From contig JBBDWK010000057.1 in NCBI GenBank assembly GCA_040902885.1, positions 1 to 64,000 of the forward strand: a stretch of 64,000 bases of DNA. The letters are read 5' to 3'. A program made the translations under genes and the position numbers. Positions 55,455 to 64,000 of this stretch are shown here, piece by piece; within the stretch, counting starts at the first letter, position 1; each line of letters begins with the position of its first letter. The notes beneath the pieces are model-generated. The model worked only from the letters and a program-made list of their open reading frames with translations. It was not told the origin of the DNA and did no database searches. The DNA comes from JBBDWK01 sp040902885. GTDB taxonomy: Bacteria > Acidobacteriota > Terriglobia > Bryobacterales > Bryobacteraceae.

Positions 55455-57052
55455 CACGTCCTCTGCCACTGGAACCGCGGCCGCTCCGGTTTCCCGTAGG
55501 AGGTGAGGGCGCCCTGTTCGCCCACCGCATTCGGCCGCGAGAAGACCCAGTTCTGCCAGGAGGAAAGCCGGCCGAAGATTCGGGTCTCCATCGTTTCCGG
55601 TCCTGTAAACCGCAGGTTCGCCTCCATCGCGGTGAGCGCATCGGGCGAAAGACTCGTGCGCTCCTCGATGGCTACCCGCAGCTCGTCGTCCCAGTCGAGA
55701 TCGTCCGCCGCTATGGTAACCAAGCCGGCGGCGGCGGCCTCAGGCGCAAGCCACGGCCCCTCTTGCGCGAGCAGCCGGCCGACCCGCTCGGGCTCCGCCA
55801 GATAGCGCACATCCAGCCGTGAGAGACGGTTAGTCATGGGAAGCAGACCGCCGTTCAGCGGCGTGAGCGCGATTTTGGTCCGGCGATCCGGGTCGGCGAG
55901 CATGAAGCTACGGTCGGCCGCCAACGCAAGTTCGAGCAGGCTCCCCGCGAAGCAACTTTCTTCGTTCACGATTGCGAAGAAGCTGCGCGACGTAAGATCC
56001 AGCCGGCGCAGCGTGCGCGCCATCAGCAGGAGCGTCTCGTGCGCCAGCCAGTCGCCGCGCCGGTCGAAGAGCGCCGCGTCGGCTTCGCGCACGGCATCGA
56101 GGTCGCCCCAGGTTCTCAGCATGACCACGCCGATGTCCTCGTGATGGAAGCGCAGCCGAACCAGAGCGTCGTCCAACTCGCGGAAAGCGCGCAGGTGCCA
56201 GTGCGGGTCGTCGCGGTTTGGGCCGCGAATCGTCAGGTCCGCGGTCCGGCGCATAGGATTCAGATCCAGCGTTACGTGACGGTACGCGATGCGCGTCGCG
56301 AAGACATCGGGATCGAGCGGATCGAGCGTGATGCCTGTCGCATCGCGCCGGTTCTCGCCGATGGCCATATCCATGGCGCGCTCGCGAACCATCTCCTGAA
56401 AGCGGCCGCGCGGGAAGACCTCGTCCACCAGCCCCCACTCCACGGCGCGCCTGCCCCGTACGCCTTCGGCGAGCGTGGCAAAGCGGTCGGCCAGATCGCG
56501 ACGCACCTTGCGCTTGTCCACCAGCCGCGTCAGGCCGCCGGTGCCGGGAAGGACACCAAGAAGCGGGACTTCAGGCAGGCTCACGGCCGCGTGACCATCG
56601 TCGACGAGATAAATTCTGTCGCACGCGAGCGCCAGCTCGTATCCGCCGCCGGCGGTGGTTCCGTTGCAAGCCGCGATGTAGCGCTGACCGCTGTTCGCCG
56701 AAGCATCCTCCATCGCGAGACGCGTCTCGTTGGTGAATTTGCAGAAATTCACTTTGAAAGCGTGCGGGGACGAGGCCAGCATATGGATGTTGGCCCCCGC
56801 GGAGAAGACCCGCTCATGCGCGCTGGCGATAACCACTGCACGCACTTCCGGGTGCTCGAAACGAAGCCGGGTAACGGCATCGGCCAACTCCAGATCGACG
56901 CCCAGGTCGTACGAATTCAACTTCAGCCGGTAGCCCGGGCGGGCGGGGGCGTCTTCCTGCACCGCCAGCGTGAGCCACGCCAGCGGCGGCTCCACGGCAA
57001 GGCGCCAATGCCGGTATTGGCTGGGATGAGTTTCCAATGCCAACGCTGCCAT
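55454..57052 (-). CDS. boxC: 2,3-epoxybenzoyl-CoA dihydrolase
   Basis: The 532-residue enzyme is BoxC, an enoyl-CoA-hydratase-related protein with two crotonase-like halves. It opens 2,3-epoxybenzoyl-CoA to 3,4-dehydroadipyl-CoA semialdehyde and formate. Visible parts are FSAGANIHMLASSPHAFKVN, the oxyanion-hole-type GTTAGGGYELALACD, and the second-half NEESCFAGSLLELALAAD. The operon continues boxB-sulfatase-propeller with very tight junctions. No clear ribosome site precedes ATG 57052. Confidence 0.93.
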   Translation of the reverse strand: MAALALETHPSQYRHWRLAVEPPLAWLTLAVQEDAPARPGYRLKLNSYDLGVDLELADAVTRLRFEHPEVRAVVIASAHERVFSAGANIHMLASSPHAFKVNFCKFTNETRLAMEDASANSGQRYIAACNGTTAGGGYELALACDRIYLVDDGHAAVSLPEVPLLGVLPGTGGLTRLVDKRKVRRDLADRFATLAEGVRGRRAVEWGLVDEVFPRGRFQEMVRERAMDMAIGENRRDATGITLDPLDPDVFATRIAYRHVTLDLNPMRRTADLTIRGPNRDDPHWHLRAFRELDDALVRLRFHHEDIGVVMLRTWGDLDAVREADAALFDRRGDWLAHETLLLMARTLRRLDLTSRSFFAIVNEESCFAGSLLELALAADRSFMLADPDRRTKIALTPLNGGLLPMTNRLSRLDVRYLAEPERVGRLLAQEGPWLAPEAAAAGLVTIAADDLDWDDELRVAIEERTSLSPDALTAMEANLRFTGPETMETRIFGRLSSWQNWVFSRPNAVGEQGALTSYGKPERPRFQWQRT

Positions 57053-57166
57053 AACTGAATGACGTCCCGTTTCCGATTTTCTCAGCGGCTCATCGCGGAG
57101 GTCTGGTCGATTTCACACATGTTCGTCGAGGAAGGGATGACAGGCGCCAGTTCGAGAAGGCTTGTC

Positions 57167-57514
57167 TCATTCGCGAAGCTTTTGCAGCGCCGCTGTAACG
57201 GCGGCTTGCAGAGGAGCAAGGTCATCCTCAACCACGTACCAGAGGCGAAACCCTTCTATTCGGTCGTATTCGTGGCGCAGGAGGTTTCCGAGGCCCCGGA
57301 TCTCGGGCCAAGGAATCCCAGGGCAGAGTTCTTCGGCCACTTCCCCCAATTTTTTCGACGCTTCGCTGAGCCGTTCCAGACAGCGCTCTACAGCAGCGTA
57401 GGTCTTGAGGTCTTCCATAAAAGCCGCCAAATCCATTCCGGCCGTGAATTGCTGGATCAGGGCGATGTTTTCAAGAATGTCTTCAAAACGTTGAACAGGG
57501 TCTTTAGAAGGCAC
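57167..57514 (-). CDS. hepT: HepT-like RNase toxin
   Basis: The 115-residue HEPN protein has the RX4-6H-type active site as RHEYDRI (residues about 79-85). It follows the MntA nucleotidyltransferase gene and overlaps it by 11 bases, the normal order for this type VII system. In the known pairs the nucleotidyltransferase AMPylates the HepT tyrosine to switch it off; the Tyr in RHEYDR is the site. Confidence 0.88.
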   Translation of the reverse strand: MPSKDPVQRFEDILENIALIQQFTAGMDLAAFMEDLKTYAAVERCLERLSEASKKLGEVAEELCPGIPWPEIRGLGNLLRHEYDRIEGFRLWYVVEDDLAPLQAAVTAALQKLRE

Positions 57515-57800
57515 GAACTGCCTCGGCCTCTACGCTTTTCATTACACGCGGCTTGAGCGTTCCCTCCTCCACCAGCTCGACCGTCTGTCCCAGCAGTTCG
57601 GAAAGCTGAATTTCGATGCCCGCCACATCCAACAGTGACAGGCGGCGGCCTTTATCGAAAGCTGCCAGCAGATCAATATCGGAGTCCGGGCGGCTATCCC
57701 CGCGCACCGTGGACCCGAATAGGGACAGTCGCACAATACCGGTGGCCTTCAGCTCCTGTTCGTGTGCCCGCAACGTCGCTATGACCTGCTCGCGGTTCAT
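57504..57800 (-). CDS. mntA: MntA-like nucleotidyltransferase antitoxin
   Basis: The 98-residue minimal nucleotidyltransferase has the GSTVRGDSRPDSDIDLL motif, matching GSx10DxD. It would add AMP to the partner HepT protein. ATG 57800 is selected; a longer frame upstream adds 14 residues without a family match. The gene is first in the pair and overlaps hepT. Confidence 0.88.
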   Translation of the reverse strand: MNREQVIATLRAHEQELKATGIVRLSLFGSTVRGDSRPDSDIDLLAAFDKGRRLSLLDVAGIEIQLSELLGQTVELVEEGTLKPRVMKSVEAEAVRAF

Positions 57801-57874
57801 GTTGCCTATTTTCGCCCGCCGTTTTCGTCCGGTCAAACCCATAAACAGAGATGAGATGGTGCTTGAGCAGTGTG

Positions 57875-58255
57875 CTATACCGTCTGGGTTCCCTCGATCT
57901 TTGCCAGGCCGCGATCAAACGTGCCAAGTGGCAAGTGCCCGGCTTTCCGGGCCATTTGCAGGATCAGACAGTCGGAGAAGCCTACCGACGGCCGCGAGCG
58001 GAAGAGATCGAGCGCCGCCGCCACGGCTTCCGAGTCCTGCAGAATCAGATCCTTGTGATTGAGCAGCATTTCGATGGCGACGGCAAGGTCCGCGTCGCTG
58101 CGCTCATACACCGCCGCAAGAACCCACATCGCCTCGGTGAGCGCGAGAACCGGCACCCACGCGCCCTTCTCGATGAAGGCCTCCGCGGAGGCGGCCTGGT
58201 TGGGACTGTCGCGGGTAATCAGGCGAACCAGAACGTTGGTGTCAATGGCGCGCAT
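57875..58255 (-). CDS. vapC: VapC PIN-domain toxin
   Basis: The 126-residue PIN protein has the first acidic position in AIDTNVLVRLI and the others in LTEAMWVLAAVY and GFSDCLILQMARKAG, and near GTFDRGLAKI. It would be an RNase. Its gene overlaps the VapB gene by 14 bases, and the pair is autoregulated through an operator upstream of vapB. Confidence 0.92.
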   Translation of the reverse strand: MRAIDTNVLVRLITRDSPNQAASAEAFIEKGAWVPVLALTEAMWVLAAVYERSDADLAVAIEMLLNHKDLILQDSEAVAAALDLFRSRPSVGFSDCLILQMARKAGHLPLGTFDRGLAKIEGTQTV

Positions 58256-58505
58256 ACCGCTCCCGGACGCGCCGTCGGATCCCTTCTTTCATCTCCTCGA
58301 CGGTCCGGGATTTCGGAGCTTGCCGGGGGAAGAGCGCTCGGTGGATATCCTCGGAGGAAAATTGAGCCGAGCGCCGCACGACAATCTTGTCGCCCTCTTC
58401 GTCCCACTCGAGAATCGAGCCCGGACCGACGCCAAGCTTTCGCCGGACGTCGACGGGGACCGATATCTGCCCTTGTGCCGTGACCCTCGAACGAGCCAGT
58501 GCCAT
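58242..58505 (-). CDS. vapB: VapB antitoxin (AbrB/MazE-type DNA-binding)
   Basis: The 87-residue protein has an N-terminal SpoVT/AbrB swapped-hairpin domain (SRVTAQGQISVPVDVRRKLGV) and a C-terminal acidic helix that would wrap the toxin. It binds the inverted repeat ahead of the gene. The -10-like TAATAT ends about seven bases before the ATG, so the leader is very short. Confidence 0.92.
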   Translation of the reverse strand: MALARSRVTAQGQISVPVDVRRKLGVGPGSILEWDEEGDKIVVRRSAQFSSEDIHRALFPRQAPKSRTVEEMKEGIRRRVRERYARH

Positions 58506-58510
58506 ACTTT

Positions 58511-58530
58511 TATATTACCAGAGTAATGTA
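58511..58530. promoter_or_regulatory. VapBC operator, inverted repeat
   Basis: ATTAC and GTAAT are separated by four bases (58514-58518 and 58523-58527). With flanks the arms extend to eight bases with one mismatch. The repeat overlaps the TAATAT-type -10 element of the vapB promoter on the minus strand. Confidence 0.6.
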
Positions 58531-58564
58531 GACCGGCTGATGAGCGTGGGAAAATAGATAAGAA

Positions 58565-59314
58565 ATGCCGAAAACCGCCTTGCTGCTTTCCGCCGGGGGC
58601 ATGCTGGGCGCCTATCAAGCCGGCGCATGGAAGACGCTTTCCCAGTGGCTGCGCCCGGACATGGTCGTCGGAGCTTCCGTTGGTGCGCTCAACGGTTGGG
58701 CCATCGCCTCCGGTTGGAGTGGAAACCAATTGCAGGAACAGTGGTTGGATTCCGAATCTTCCCGCCTGATGCGCTTCCGCTTCCCCTTGGTTCCATGGCG
58801 AGGCGTTTTCGATTCCGCGACGTTTCGGGAAAAAGTCCGAGAGCTCTACGATTCCGGTAGGCCGCGGATGCCTTTCGGCCTCGTGATTACGGAAATGCCC
58901 AGGGCGCGAGCGGTGTTGGTTTGCGACGAAGGCGTCACGTTACGACACCTGCACGCTTCCTGCGCCATACCCGGCGGATTCCCCCAGGTTCGCATCAATG
59001 GCCGGTTCTACTCTGACGGAGGACTGCTCAATCCTCTACCTCTATGGGCCGCCGTCGAAATGGGTGCGCAACGAATCGTCGCCATCGACGCTCTGCATGT
59101 ACGCTCGCCGCTGCTCGTTCGCGAAGTCCTTGCCAGCTTCCGCCGCATCATGCCCGCCCCGAAAACCTCTCTCGCCGGCATCGAAGTGCTCCGCATCGCG
59201 CCCAAACGGCCGCTCGGCACAATGCTCGAGGCGGCCGTCTGGTCGCGCGATCGGATCCGAGCCTGGATCGATCTCGGCGAGCGCGATGCTTCCGCTGTTA
59301 TCTCCCGCCTTTAG
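58565..59314 (+). CDS. Patatin-like phospholipase
   Basis: The 249-residue protein has the patatin dyad: the nucleophile Ser in GASVGALNG (GxSxG) and the Asp in SDGGLLNPLP. The oxyanion hole is SAGGMLGAYQAGA near the N-terminus. It would hydrolyse acyl esters of phospholipids. There is no signal peptide, so it acts in the cytoplasm or at the inner face of the membrane. The 3' end overlaps the convergent membrane protein gene by four bases. Confidence 0.92.
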   Translation: MPKTALLLSAGGMLGAYQAGAWKTLSQWLRPDMVVGASVGALNGWAIASGWSGNQLQEQWLDSESSRLMRFRFPLVPWRGVFDSATFREKVRELYDSGRPRMPFGLVITEMPRARAVLVCDEGVTLRHLHASCAIPGGFPQVRINGRFYSDGGLLNPLPLWAAVEMGAQRIVAIDALHVRSPLLVREVLASFRRIMPAPKTSLAGIEVLRIAPKRPLGTMLEAAVWSRDRIRAWIDLGERDASAVISRL

Positions 59315-59790
59315 GCATGCACGTGATAGGGGCGGGTGTGCAGAACGGGCTTGTACAGCAAGCCCACAACAGCGCCGAAGATCAAGTGTCCCAGGACGAA
59401 CAACAGCACGCCTATATTCCCGTAATTAGAGAAGAAGGCGCCCGTAGGCGGAACCACTTCCGGCATCAAGGGATGTAACGATGGAAGGGCGCCGAAGAAC
59501 AGGCCTCCAATCACAATATGGATCAGTGAGAACATTATCCCGATTGGGGCGCCGGAGCGGTGGGTGACATATTCGAACCCCAACCCGTACAGCAGCCCGA
59601 TCACGCCCGATCCGATCAGGAACAGAATGAATCCAATAATCCATGTGCCCGCGCCGGGCGTCAAACCCAGCATCGTACCGAGGATCATCGAAGGATCGAT
59701 GGGCACGCCCACCAGACGGGCCAGTGCAACCGCGATGACCATCACCAGTCCGCTGATTACCCCGGCCGTGAAAGCTCTGCCGGTATACAT
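59311..59790 (-). CDS. Hypothetical membrane protein, four helices
   Basis: The 159-residue protein has about four membrane segments (7-28, 45-70, 83-103, 127-147) rich in Gly and Ile. A short loop with EYVTHRSG lies between the second and third. The architecture suggests a small integral membrane protein. No family is recognised. It lies between a patatin and msrA. Confidence 0.7.
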   Translation of the reverse strand: MYTGRAFTAGVISGLVMVIAVALARLVGVPIDPSMILGTMLGLTPGAGTWIIGFILFLIGSGVIGLLYGLGFEYVTHRSGAPIGIMFSLIHIVIGGLFFGALPSLHPLMPEVVPPTGAFFSNYGNIGVLLFVLGHLIFGAVVGLLYKPVLHTRPYHVHA

Positions 59791-59828
59791 ATAAGTTCTC
59801 CCTACAAAGAGGGACGGGAGACAGGCGG

Positions 59829-60302
59829 CTATCTTGTACGGCAGTGCGCCAAACCGCGCTTTTCGAGATACTGCTGGTGGTACTCTTCCGCACGATGGAA
59901 CTGCGGCGCAGGGATAATTTCGGTAACAATTGGCCGCCGGAACTTGCCCGACCGCTCCATCTGCTCCTTAGAGGCGCGGGCGGCCTTTTCCTGTTCGGGC
60001 GTATGGTAGAAGATCGCTGAGCGATACTGCGACCCGATATCGGGGCCTTGCCGGTTCAAAGTGGTTGGGTCATGCAGTTCCCAGAACGTATCGAGCAGCT
60101 TCTCGTAGGAAATGCGCGAAGGGTCGTACTGCACCTGGACCGCCTCCGCATGTCCCGTGAGATCCGTGCACACCTCCTGGTAAGTCGGGTCCGGCGTATG
60201 GCCGCCCGCGTATCCTACGGCGGCCGATACCACTCCATCCAGGTTGCGGAACTCGGCCTCCACCCCCCAGAAGCACCCTGCGCCGAATGTGGCTACTTCC
60301 AT
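59829..60302 (-). CDS. msrA: Peptide methionine sulfoxide reductase MsrA
   Basis: The 157-residue enzyme reduces methionine-S-sulfoxide in proteins. The active-site GCFWG is at about 9-13, close to the N-terminus, as in cytosolic forms. YAGGHTPDPTYQEVC and HDPTTLNRQGPDIGSQYRS follow. A resolving Cys lies near the C-terminus (AHCRTR). The start at 60302 gives the family's N-terminus MEVATFGAGCFWG. It is divergent from the S55 gene, 76 bases away. Confidence 0.94.
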   Translation of the reverse strand: MEVATFGAGCFWGVEAEFRNLDGVVSAAVGYAGGHTPDPTYQEVCTDLTGHAEAVQVQYDPSRISYEKLLDTFWELHDPTTLNRQGPDIGSQYRSAIFYHTPEQEKAARASKEQMERSGKFRRPIVTEIIPAPQFHRAEEYHQQYLEKRGLAHCRTR

Positions 60303-60378
60303 TTTTGTGTCCTCTGCTAACAGTATCCGCCAAGACTGGCCCGCGGGTCTTTCCCGCCAGTCGCGATACAATCAAGGT

Positions 60379-62130
60379 GTGTTTGCTGGCCGGCTGTGGG
60401 CGCTGGGATGCGCATGGATGTTCGCTACGCTCGGCGCCCCGGCGCAGGTGAGCGTCTTCCCTCTCCATGAGGTGAAGGCCGGGCAGCGGGGCATTGGCAA
60501 GACGGTCTTCTCGGGCGACAAGATCGAAGAGTTTCAAGTTGAAGTTCTCGGCGTCCTCGAAAATATTGGCCCCCGCCAGTCGCTGATTCTCGCCCGCCTT
60601 TCGGGAGGTCCGCTCGAAAAAACCGGAGTCCTGCAAGGCATGAGCGGCAGCCCCGTCTACATTGACGGACGGCTGGTTGGCGCGGTCGCCATGGCCTTTC
60701 CGTTCTCGAAGGAACCGGTCGCGGGCATCCGGCCTATCGAAGAAATGCTGTCAGTGGCGACCGACGCGCAGCCTGTGCGAACTGCAGCGCGGATTCAATG
60801 GACGGATAAGGACCTGACCAGGGTCTTTCCCCGGGCACAGGAAACCCTCTTTGGCGAGACGCGTTTGGCGGACGTCGCTACACCGGTCTCCTTCGCGGGC
60901 TTCACGCGCGAAACGCTCGATCACTTCGCGCCCCAGTTGCGCGCGCTCGGCCTTGAACCCCGCCAGGGGGTTTCGGGGGGCAGCGCCGTCTCAGCCCAAA
61001 TGGGCGATCCGTCGAAGCTGCAGCCCGGGTCGATGATCAGCGTGCAATTGCTGACGGGCGACATGAGCGTTGGCGCGGACGGCACGGTCACACACATCGA
61101 CGGCGGTAAAATCTATGCCTTCGGTCATCGCTTCCTATCTATCGGCTCAACCGAACTTCCCTTCGCACGGGCCGAGGTGATGACGCTGCTGCCGGTGCTC
61201 TCCACGTCGTTCAAGATCTCCACCGCGCGGGAGTTGATGGGCGCTATCTCGCAGGACCGGAGCACGGCCATTGCCGGGGAGCTGGGGCGGCGGGCCGCGA
61301 TGGTTCCGGTCTCCATCTCGGTCGCCAGGGGGCCGAAGACCGGGTACCAAATGCAGATGGTCAACAATCGTTTTCTCGCGCCGCTCCTGCTGCAAATGGC
61401 CATCTTCTCCTCCATTGACGCCACCGAGCGCACGGTCGGGCCATCCACCGTCGCCGTGCGAGGCGAGATCGAGTTTCAGAATCAGCCCAAGCCCATAAAG
61501 CTGGACAACCTGTACGCGGCTGACAACGGCTCGGCCATTCAAGTTTCGCTTTCCACTGCCATCGCTCTGGCCTACGTAATGCAGAGCGGATTCGATAAGC
61601 TCGAATTGAAGCGCGTGGCGATCGAGATCGAGTCGTTCGACGAGAAGAAGCAGTTGCGCATCGATCAGGTCTACGCAGGCAGGCGCGAAGTGCGGCCCGG
61701 CGAAAAGGTGCCCCTTACCGTGGTGCTGGCCGGGGATAACGGCGTCGAACAGAGCCACAATCTGGAATACACGGTGCCGATCGGAGCTTCGGTGGGTCCG
61801 TTATGCTTCACCGTGGCCGATGGCGCGAACACCAATTTTATGGAGCTCGGCCGAATCATCGGCAGTTCGCCGCGTACGCCTGAGCAGTTGATTTCCGTTG
61901 TCAACAGCCTGCGCGGCAACACTAGAGCTTACGTGCGCGTATGGCGGCCGAATGAGAACTTTCAGCTTGACGGCGAAGAGTTCCCTTCGCCGCCCGCATC
62001 GCTCTCTTTGATTCTGACGGGTTCCCAGGCCGGGCAGACGCGGAACTCGAAGATCGGCGAAATGGAGATCGATGCGAAAGACATGGTCGTGTCGGGCGTA
62101 AAAACCATACAGGTGGAAGTGAAAGAATAA
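60379..62130 (+). CDS. SpoIVB-type S55 serine protease-like exported protein
   Basis: The 583-residue protein has an N-terminal hydrophobic signal, then an S55 (SpoIVB-like) domain. The serine lies in QGMSGSPVYIDG and the histidine in KIYAFGHRFLSIG. In SpoIVB these residues form the active site. A C-terminal beta-rich domain follows. The family is common in Acidobacteria as secreted proteins of unknown target. The start is GTG 60379, with a second possible start at ATG 60418. The next gene begins with no gap (TAAATG). Confidence 0.85.
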   Translation: MFAGRLWALGCAWMFATLGAPAQVSVFPLHEVKAGQRGIGKTVFSGDKIEEFQVEVLGVLENIGPRQSLILARLSGGPLEKTGVLQGMSGSPVYIDGRLVGAVAMAFPFSKEPVAGIRPIEEMLSVATDAQPVRTAARIQWTDKDLTRVFPRAQETLFGETRLADVATPVSFAGFTRETLDHFAPQLRALGLEPRQGVSGGSAVSAQMGDPSKLQPGSMISVQLLTGDMSVGADGTVTHIDGGKIYAFGHRFLSIGSTELPFARAEVMTLLPVLSTSFKISTARELMGAISQDRSTAIAGELGRRAAMVPVSISVARGPKTGYQMQMVNNRFLAPLLLQMAIFSSIDATERTVGPSTVAVRGEIEFQNQPKPIKLDNLYAADNGSAIQVSLSTAIALAYVMQSGFDKLELKRVAIEIESFDEKKQLRIDQVYAGRREVRPGEKVPLTVVLAGDNGVEQSHNLEYTVPIGASVGPLCFTVADGANTNFMELGRIIGSSPRTPEQLISVVNSLRGNTRAYVRVWRPNENFQLDGEEFPSPPASLSLILTGSQAGQTRNSKIGEMEIDAKDMVVSGVKTIQVEVKE

Positions 62131-64000
62131 ATGGCATTTCGAATCGCATGGCTAGGTCTGCTCTGCACCGCCATGGCTTCCGCCGCGGGCACCGTGATCT
62201 GGGAGATGAACACCTGGCAGGACTTCATCCGGGGCCGCTTCGACGGCATCTCCCTCAACCGCGAAGGACGCCTGCTCCTTGCGCCGAAGAAGGAAACGCT
62301 CTTCGCGTCGGACCAGCCCATCGTCTGGAGCGTCGCCCAGGGCGCGGACGGGACGATCTATGCCGGAACGGGTCACCGGGGCAGGGTATTTCAGGTCGAC
62401 AAGTCCGGCAAAAGCTCGGTGCTCGCTGCATTCGACCAGCCTGAAGTGTTCGCCGTAGCCGTCGATCCGAAGGGCGTGCTCTACGCCGCCACGTCGCCCG
62501 ACGGCAAGGTCTACCGCATCGAAAAGGGACAGGCGAAGGAGTTTTTCTCGCCGGGCGCGCGCTACATCTGGTCGCTGGTTGCGGGCCGCGACGGCAGCCT
62601 GTTCGTGGGGACCGGCGACGGCGGCAAGGTCTTTCGCGTGGATGCATCGGGCAAGGGCGAACTCTACTACGATACGGGCCAGGCGCACATCACCAGCATG
62701 TCGCTCGACCGCGATGGCCGCCTCCTCGCGGGAAGCGAGCCGAACGGAATTCTCTACCGGATCACCGCGCGGGACAAGGCGTTTGTCCTCTACGATGCGA
62801 ACCTGCCCGAGATTCGGGCCATCGTGCCGGCGCCGGACGGCACAATCTATGCAGCCGCTTTAGGCGGATCGGTGGCCAAACAAAGCCAGGGCGCGATGCA
62901 GGCGGTTCAGGGCATGGGGGCGTCCGGATCGGCGGGCGTCTCCAGCACGATGACCGTAACCGCGGAGGCTGCCGCACCCGGCGAACTCAAGCCGCAGACC
63001 AATCCCGCACAACAAACCCAGCCCGCGGCGATTCCCCAGATGACCACTCAGGTAAGCCCCATCGTCGATTTCACCGGGATGGAGAAGTCGGCGCTATACA
63101 AAATCAATCCCGACAATACGGTCGAGACGCTCTGGAGCAGCAAGGAAGAGAATATTTACGATTTGGCGATGCAGCAGGACCAGCTTGTCTTCGGCACGGA
63201 CGGCAATGGACGCATCTACCGGCTCTCGCCAGACCGCAAAGTGACGCTGGTGCTCCAGACCAACGAGGCCGAAGCTACGCGGCTGCTGTCGTCGGGAAAT
63301 TCCATCCTCGCCGCGACTGGACACCTGGGCCGCATCTATCGGCTGGAGGACGGCACGGGTCCATCCGGCATCTACGAATCGCCGGTCCACGACGCCGGAA
63401 CCATCGCGCGCTGGGGGCGGTTGACATGGCGGGGCGAGACAGCGCCGGGCGGCAGCGTGGCTCTGCATACCCGCAGCGGAAATTCGCTTCGGCCGGACAA
63501 GACCTGGAGCGACTGGTCCGCGCCGCTGACCGACGGCGCCGGTTCCGTCATTCCCAGTCCGAATGCGCGCTACATTCAGTGGAAGGCCGAGCTGGCGGGC
63601 GGCGGGAAGGTTTCGGGTCCCGTGCTGGAGGGCGTGACCGTGGCCTACTTGCCGCAGAACTCGGCGCCGGAAGTAAAGAGCGTTGCGGCAACATTGCAGG
63701 CTGGTCCCGTAACCGCGCCGAAGCCAACCGCACAGGCGCCAACCGCCGCTTATACTCTCACCGTCACCGACGGAGGCGATGCCACAGCAGCCGCTTCCGC
63801 GGGCACTCCCACGCAGACGCTCTCCCGAACCGCTCCCCAGCAAATCAACATCTCCTGGCAGGCCGAAGATACGGACGGAGACCGCCTCGTGTATGCATTG
63901 CACTTCCGGGGCGAAGGGGAGCGCGAGTGGAAGCTTCTGAAGTCAGGCCTGCACGAAACAACGCACCTCATCGACGCCGACGCGCTGGCCGACGGAAAGT
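62131..64000 (+). CDS. Exported beta-propeller protein (3' end beyond window)
   Basis: At least 623 residues can be read; no stop is met before the window ends. A signal peptide (1-18) is followed by repeated blades of the form DGTIYAGTGHRGRVFQVD, GVLYAATSPDGKVYRI, DGSLFVGTGDGGKVFRV and NGRIYRLSPD, at least seven. Then comes a region with long Pro/Ala/Thr linkers (about 250-300 and 510-570). A later fibronectin-like part contains ISWQAEDTDGDRLVY. It probably is a surface or periplasmic binding scaffold. It begins directly after the S55 gene stop and may be co-expressed with it. Confidence 0.85.
   Translation, partial: MAFRIAWLGLLCTAMASAAGTVIWEMNTWQDFIRGRFDGISLNREGRLLLAPKKETLFASDQPIVWSVAQGADGTIYAGTGHRGRVFQVDKSGKSSVLAAFDQPEVFAVAVDPKGVLYAATSPDGKVYRIEKGQAKEFFSPGARYIWSLVAGRDGSLFVGTGDGGKVFRVDASGKGELYYDTGQAHITSMSLDRDGRLLAGSEPNGILYRITARDKAFVLYDANLPEIRAIVPAPDGTIYAAALGGSVAKQSQGAMQAVQGMGASGSAGVSSTMTVTAEAAAPGELKPQTNPAQQTQPAAIPQMTTQVSPIVDFTGMEKSALYKINPDNTVETLWSSKEENIYDLAMQQDQLVFGTDGNGRIYRLSPDRKVTLVLQTNEAEATRLLSSGNSILAATGHLGRIYRLEDGTGPSGIYESPVHDAGTIARWGRLTWRGETAPGGSVALHTRSGNSLRPDKTWSDWSAPLTDGAGSVIPSPNARYIQWKAELAGGGKVSGPVLEGVTVAYLPQNSAPEVKSVAATLQAGPVTAPKPTAQAPTAAYTLTVTDGGDATAAASAGTPTQTLSRTAPQQINISWQAEDTDGDRLVYALHFRGEGEREWKLLKSGLHETTHLIDADALADGK

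Overview
The window looks like the chromosome of a high-G+C acidobacterium of the Bryobacterales/Solibacter kind. The markers are a PadR regulator paired with a large orphan FtsX/MacB-type permease (ADOP type), a TonB-dependent receptor with an N-terminal carboxypeptidase-regulatory-like domain, a cytochrome c/DUF1549/DUF1553 protein beside a DUF1501 protein, secreted PIG-L family proteins, Tat-exported oxidoreductases, and many genes coupled by ATGA overlaps. No rRNA, tRNA or CRISPR array was seen, and no stretch above 300 bases lacks a gene.

Layout. 1-1.4 kb: a PadR regulator with a near-consensus promoter and an overlapping membrane protein cut by the window edge. 1.5-11 kb: housekeeping genes (glpX, a 2-hydroxyacid dehydrogenase, rpsA, an NtrC-type two-component pair, a SelA-like PLP enzyme, hom and a methyltransferase). 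11-17 kb: Gfo/Idh oxidoreductase, DUF1501, cytochrome/DUF1553 protein, SDR. 17-25 kb: a minus-strand run of DNA ligase, LigD-type polymerase, TPR-methyltransferase, MFS transporter, S41 protease and GT2 glycosyltransferase, with a divergent GT-C enzyme. 26-33 kb: two small genes in an A+T-richer pocket, three PIG-L family genes, a TonB-dependent receptor and a DUF433/DUF5615 toxin-antitoxin pair.

33-43 kb is the most unusual part. A minus-strand operon xseB-ispA-tlyA-nadK-symporter-phoD seems to have been split between symporter and phoD. A 925-bp 3' fragment of the symporter gene is duplicated in direct orientation with 3 mismatches. Between the copies lies 2,867 bp of lower-G+C DNA holding one 858-residue gene: a UPF1-like SF1 helicase fused to an N-terminal domain resembling gamma-glutamyl cyclotransferase-like proteins. 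This looks like a recently integrated one-gene island, possibly a defence or nucleic-acid-processing gene; a strain-variant assembly join is the main alternative.

43-64 kb: a second DUF433/DUF5615 cluster, a PadR-ADOP pair with a perfect 32-bp palindromic operator, a GT39-like membrane enzyme, a GH36-like glycosidase, an operon boxC-boxB-sulfatase-beta-propeller, HepT/MntA and VapBC modules, a patatin, msrA, an S55-type protein and a beta-propeller protein that runs off the right edge.

Two small repeat families were read by eye: an inverted-repeat (BIME-like) element at about 11.25-11.33 and 38.56-38.65 kb, and a 33-nt stem-loop repeat at two convergent gene junctions (12.70 and 17.38 kb).
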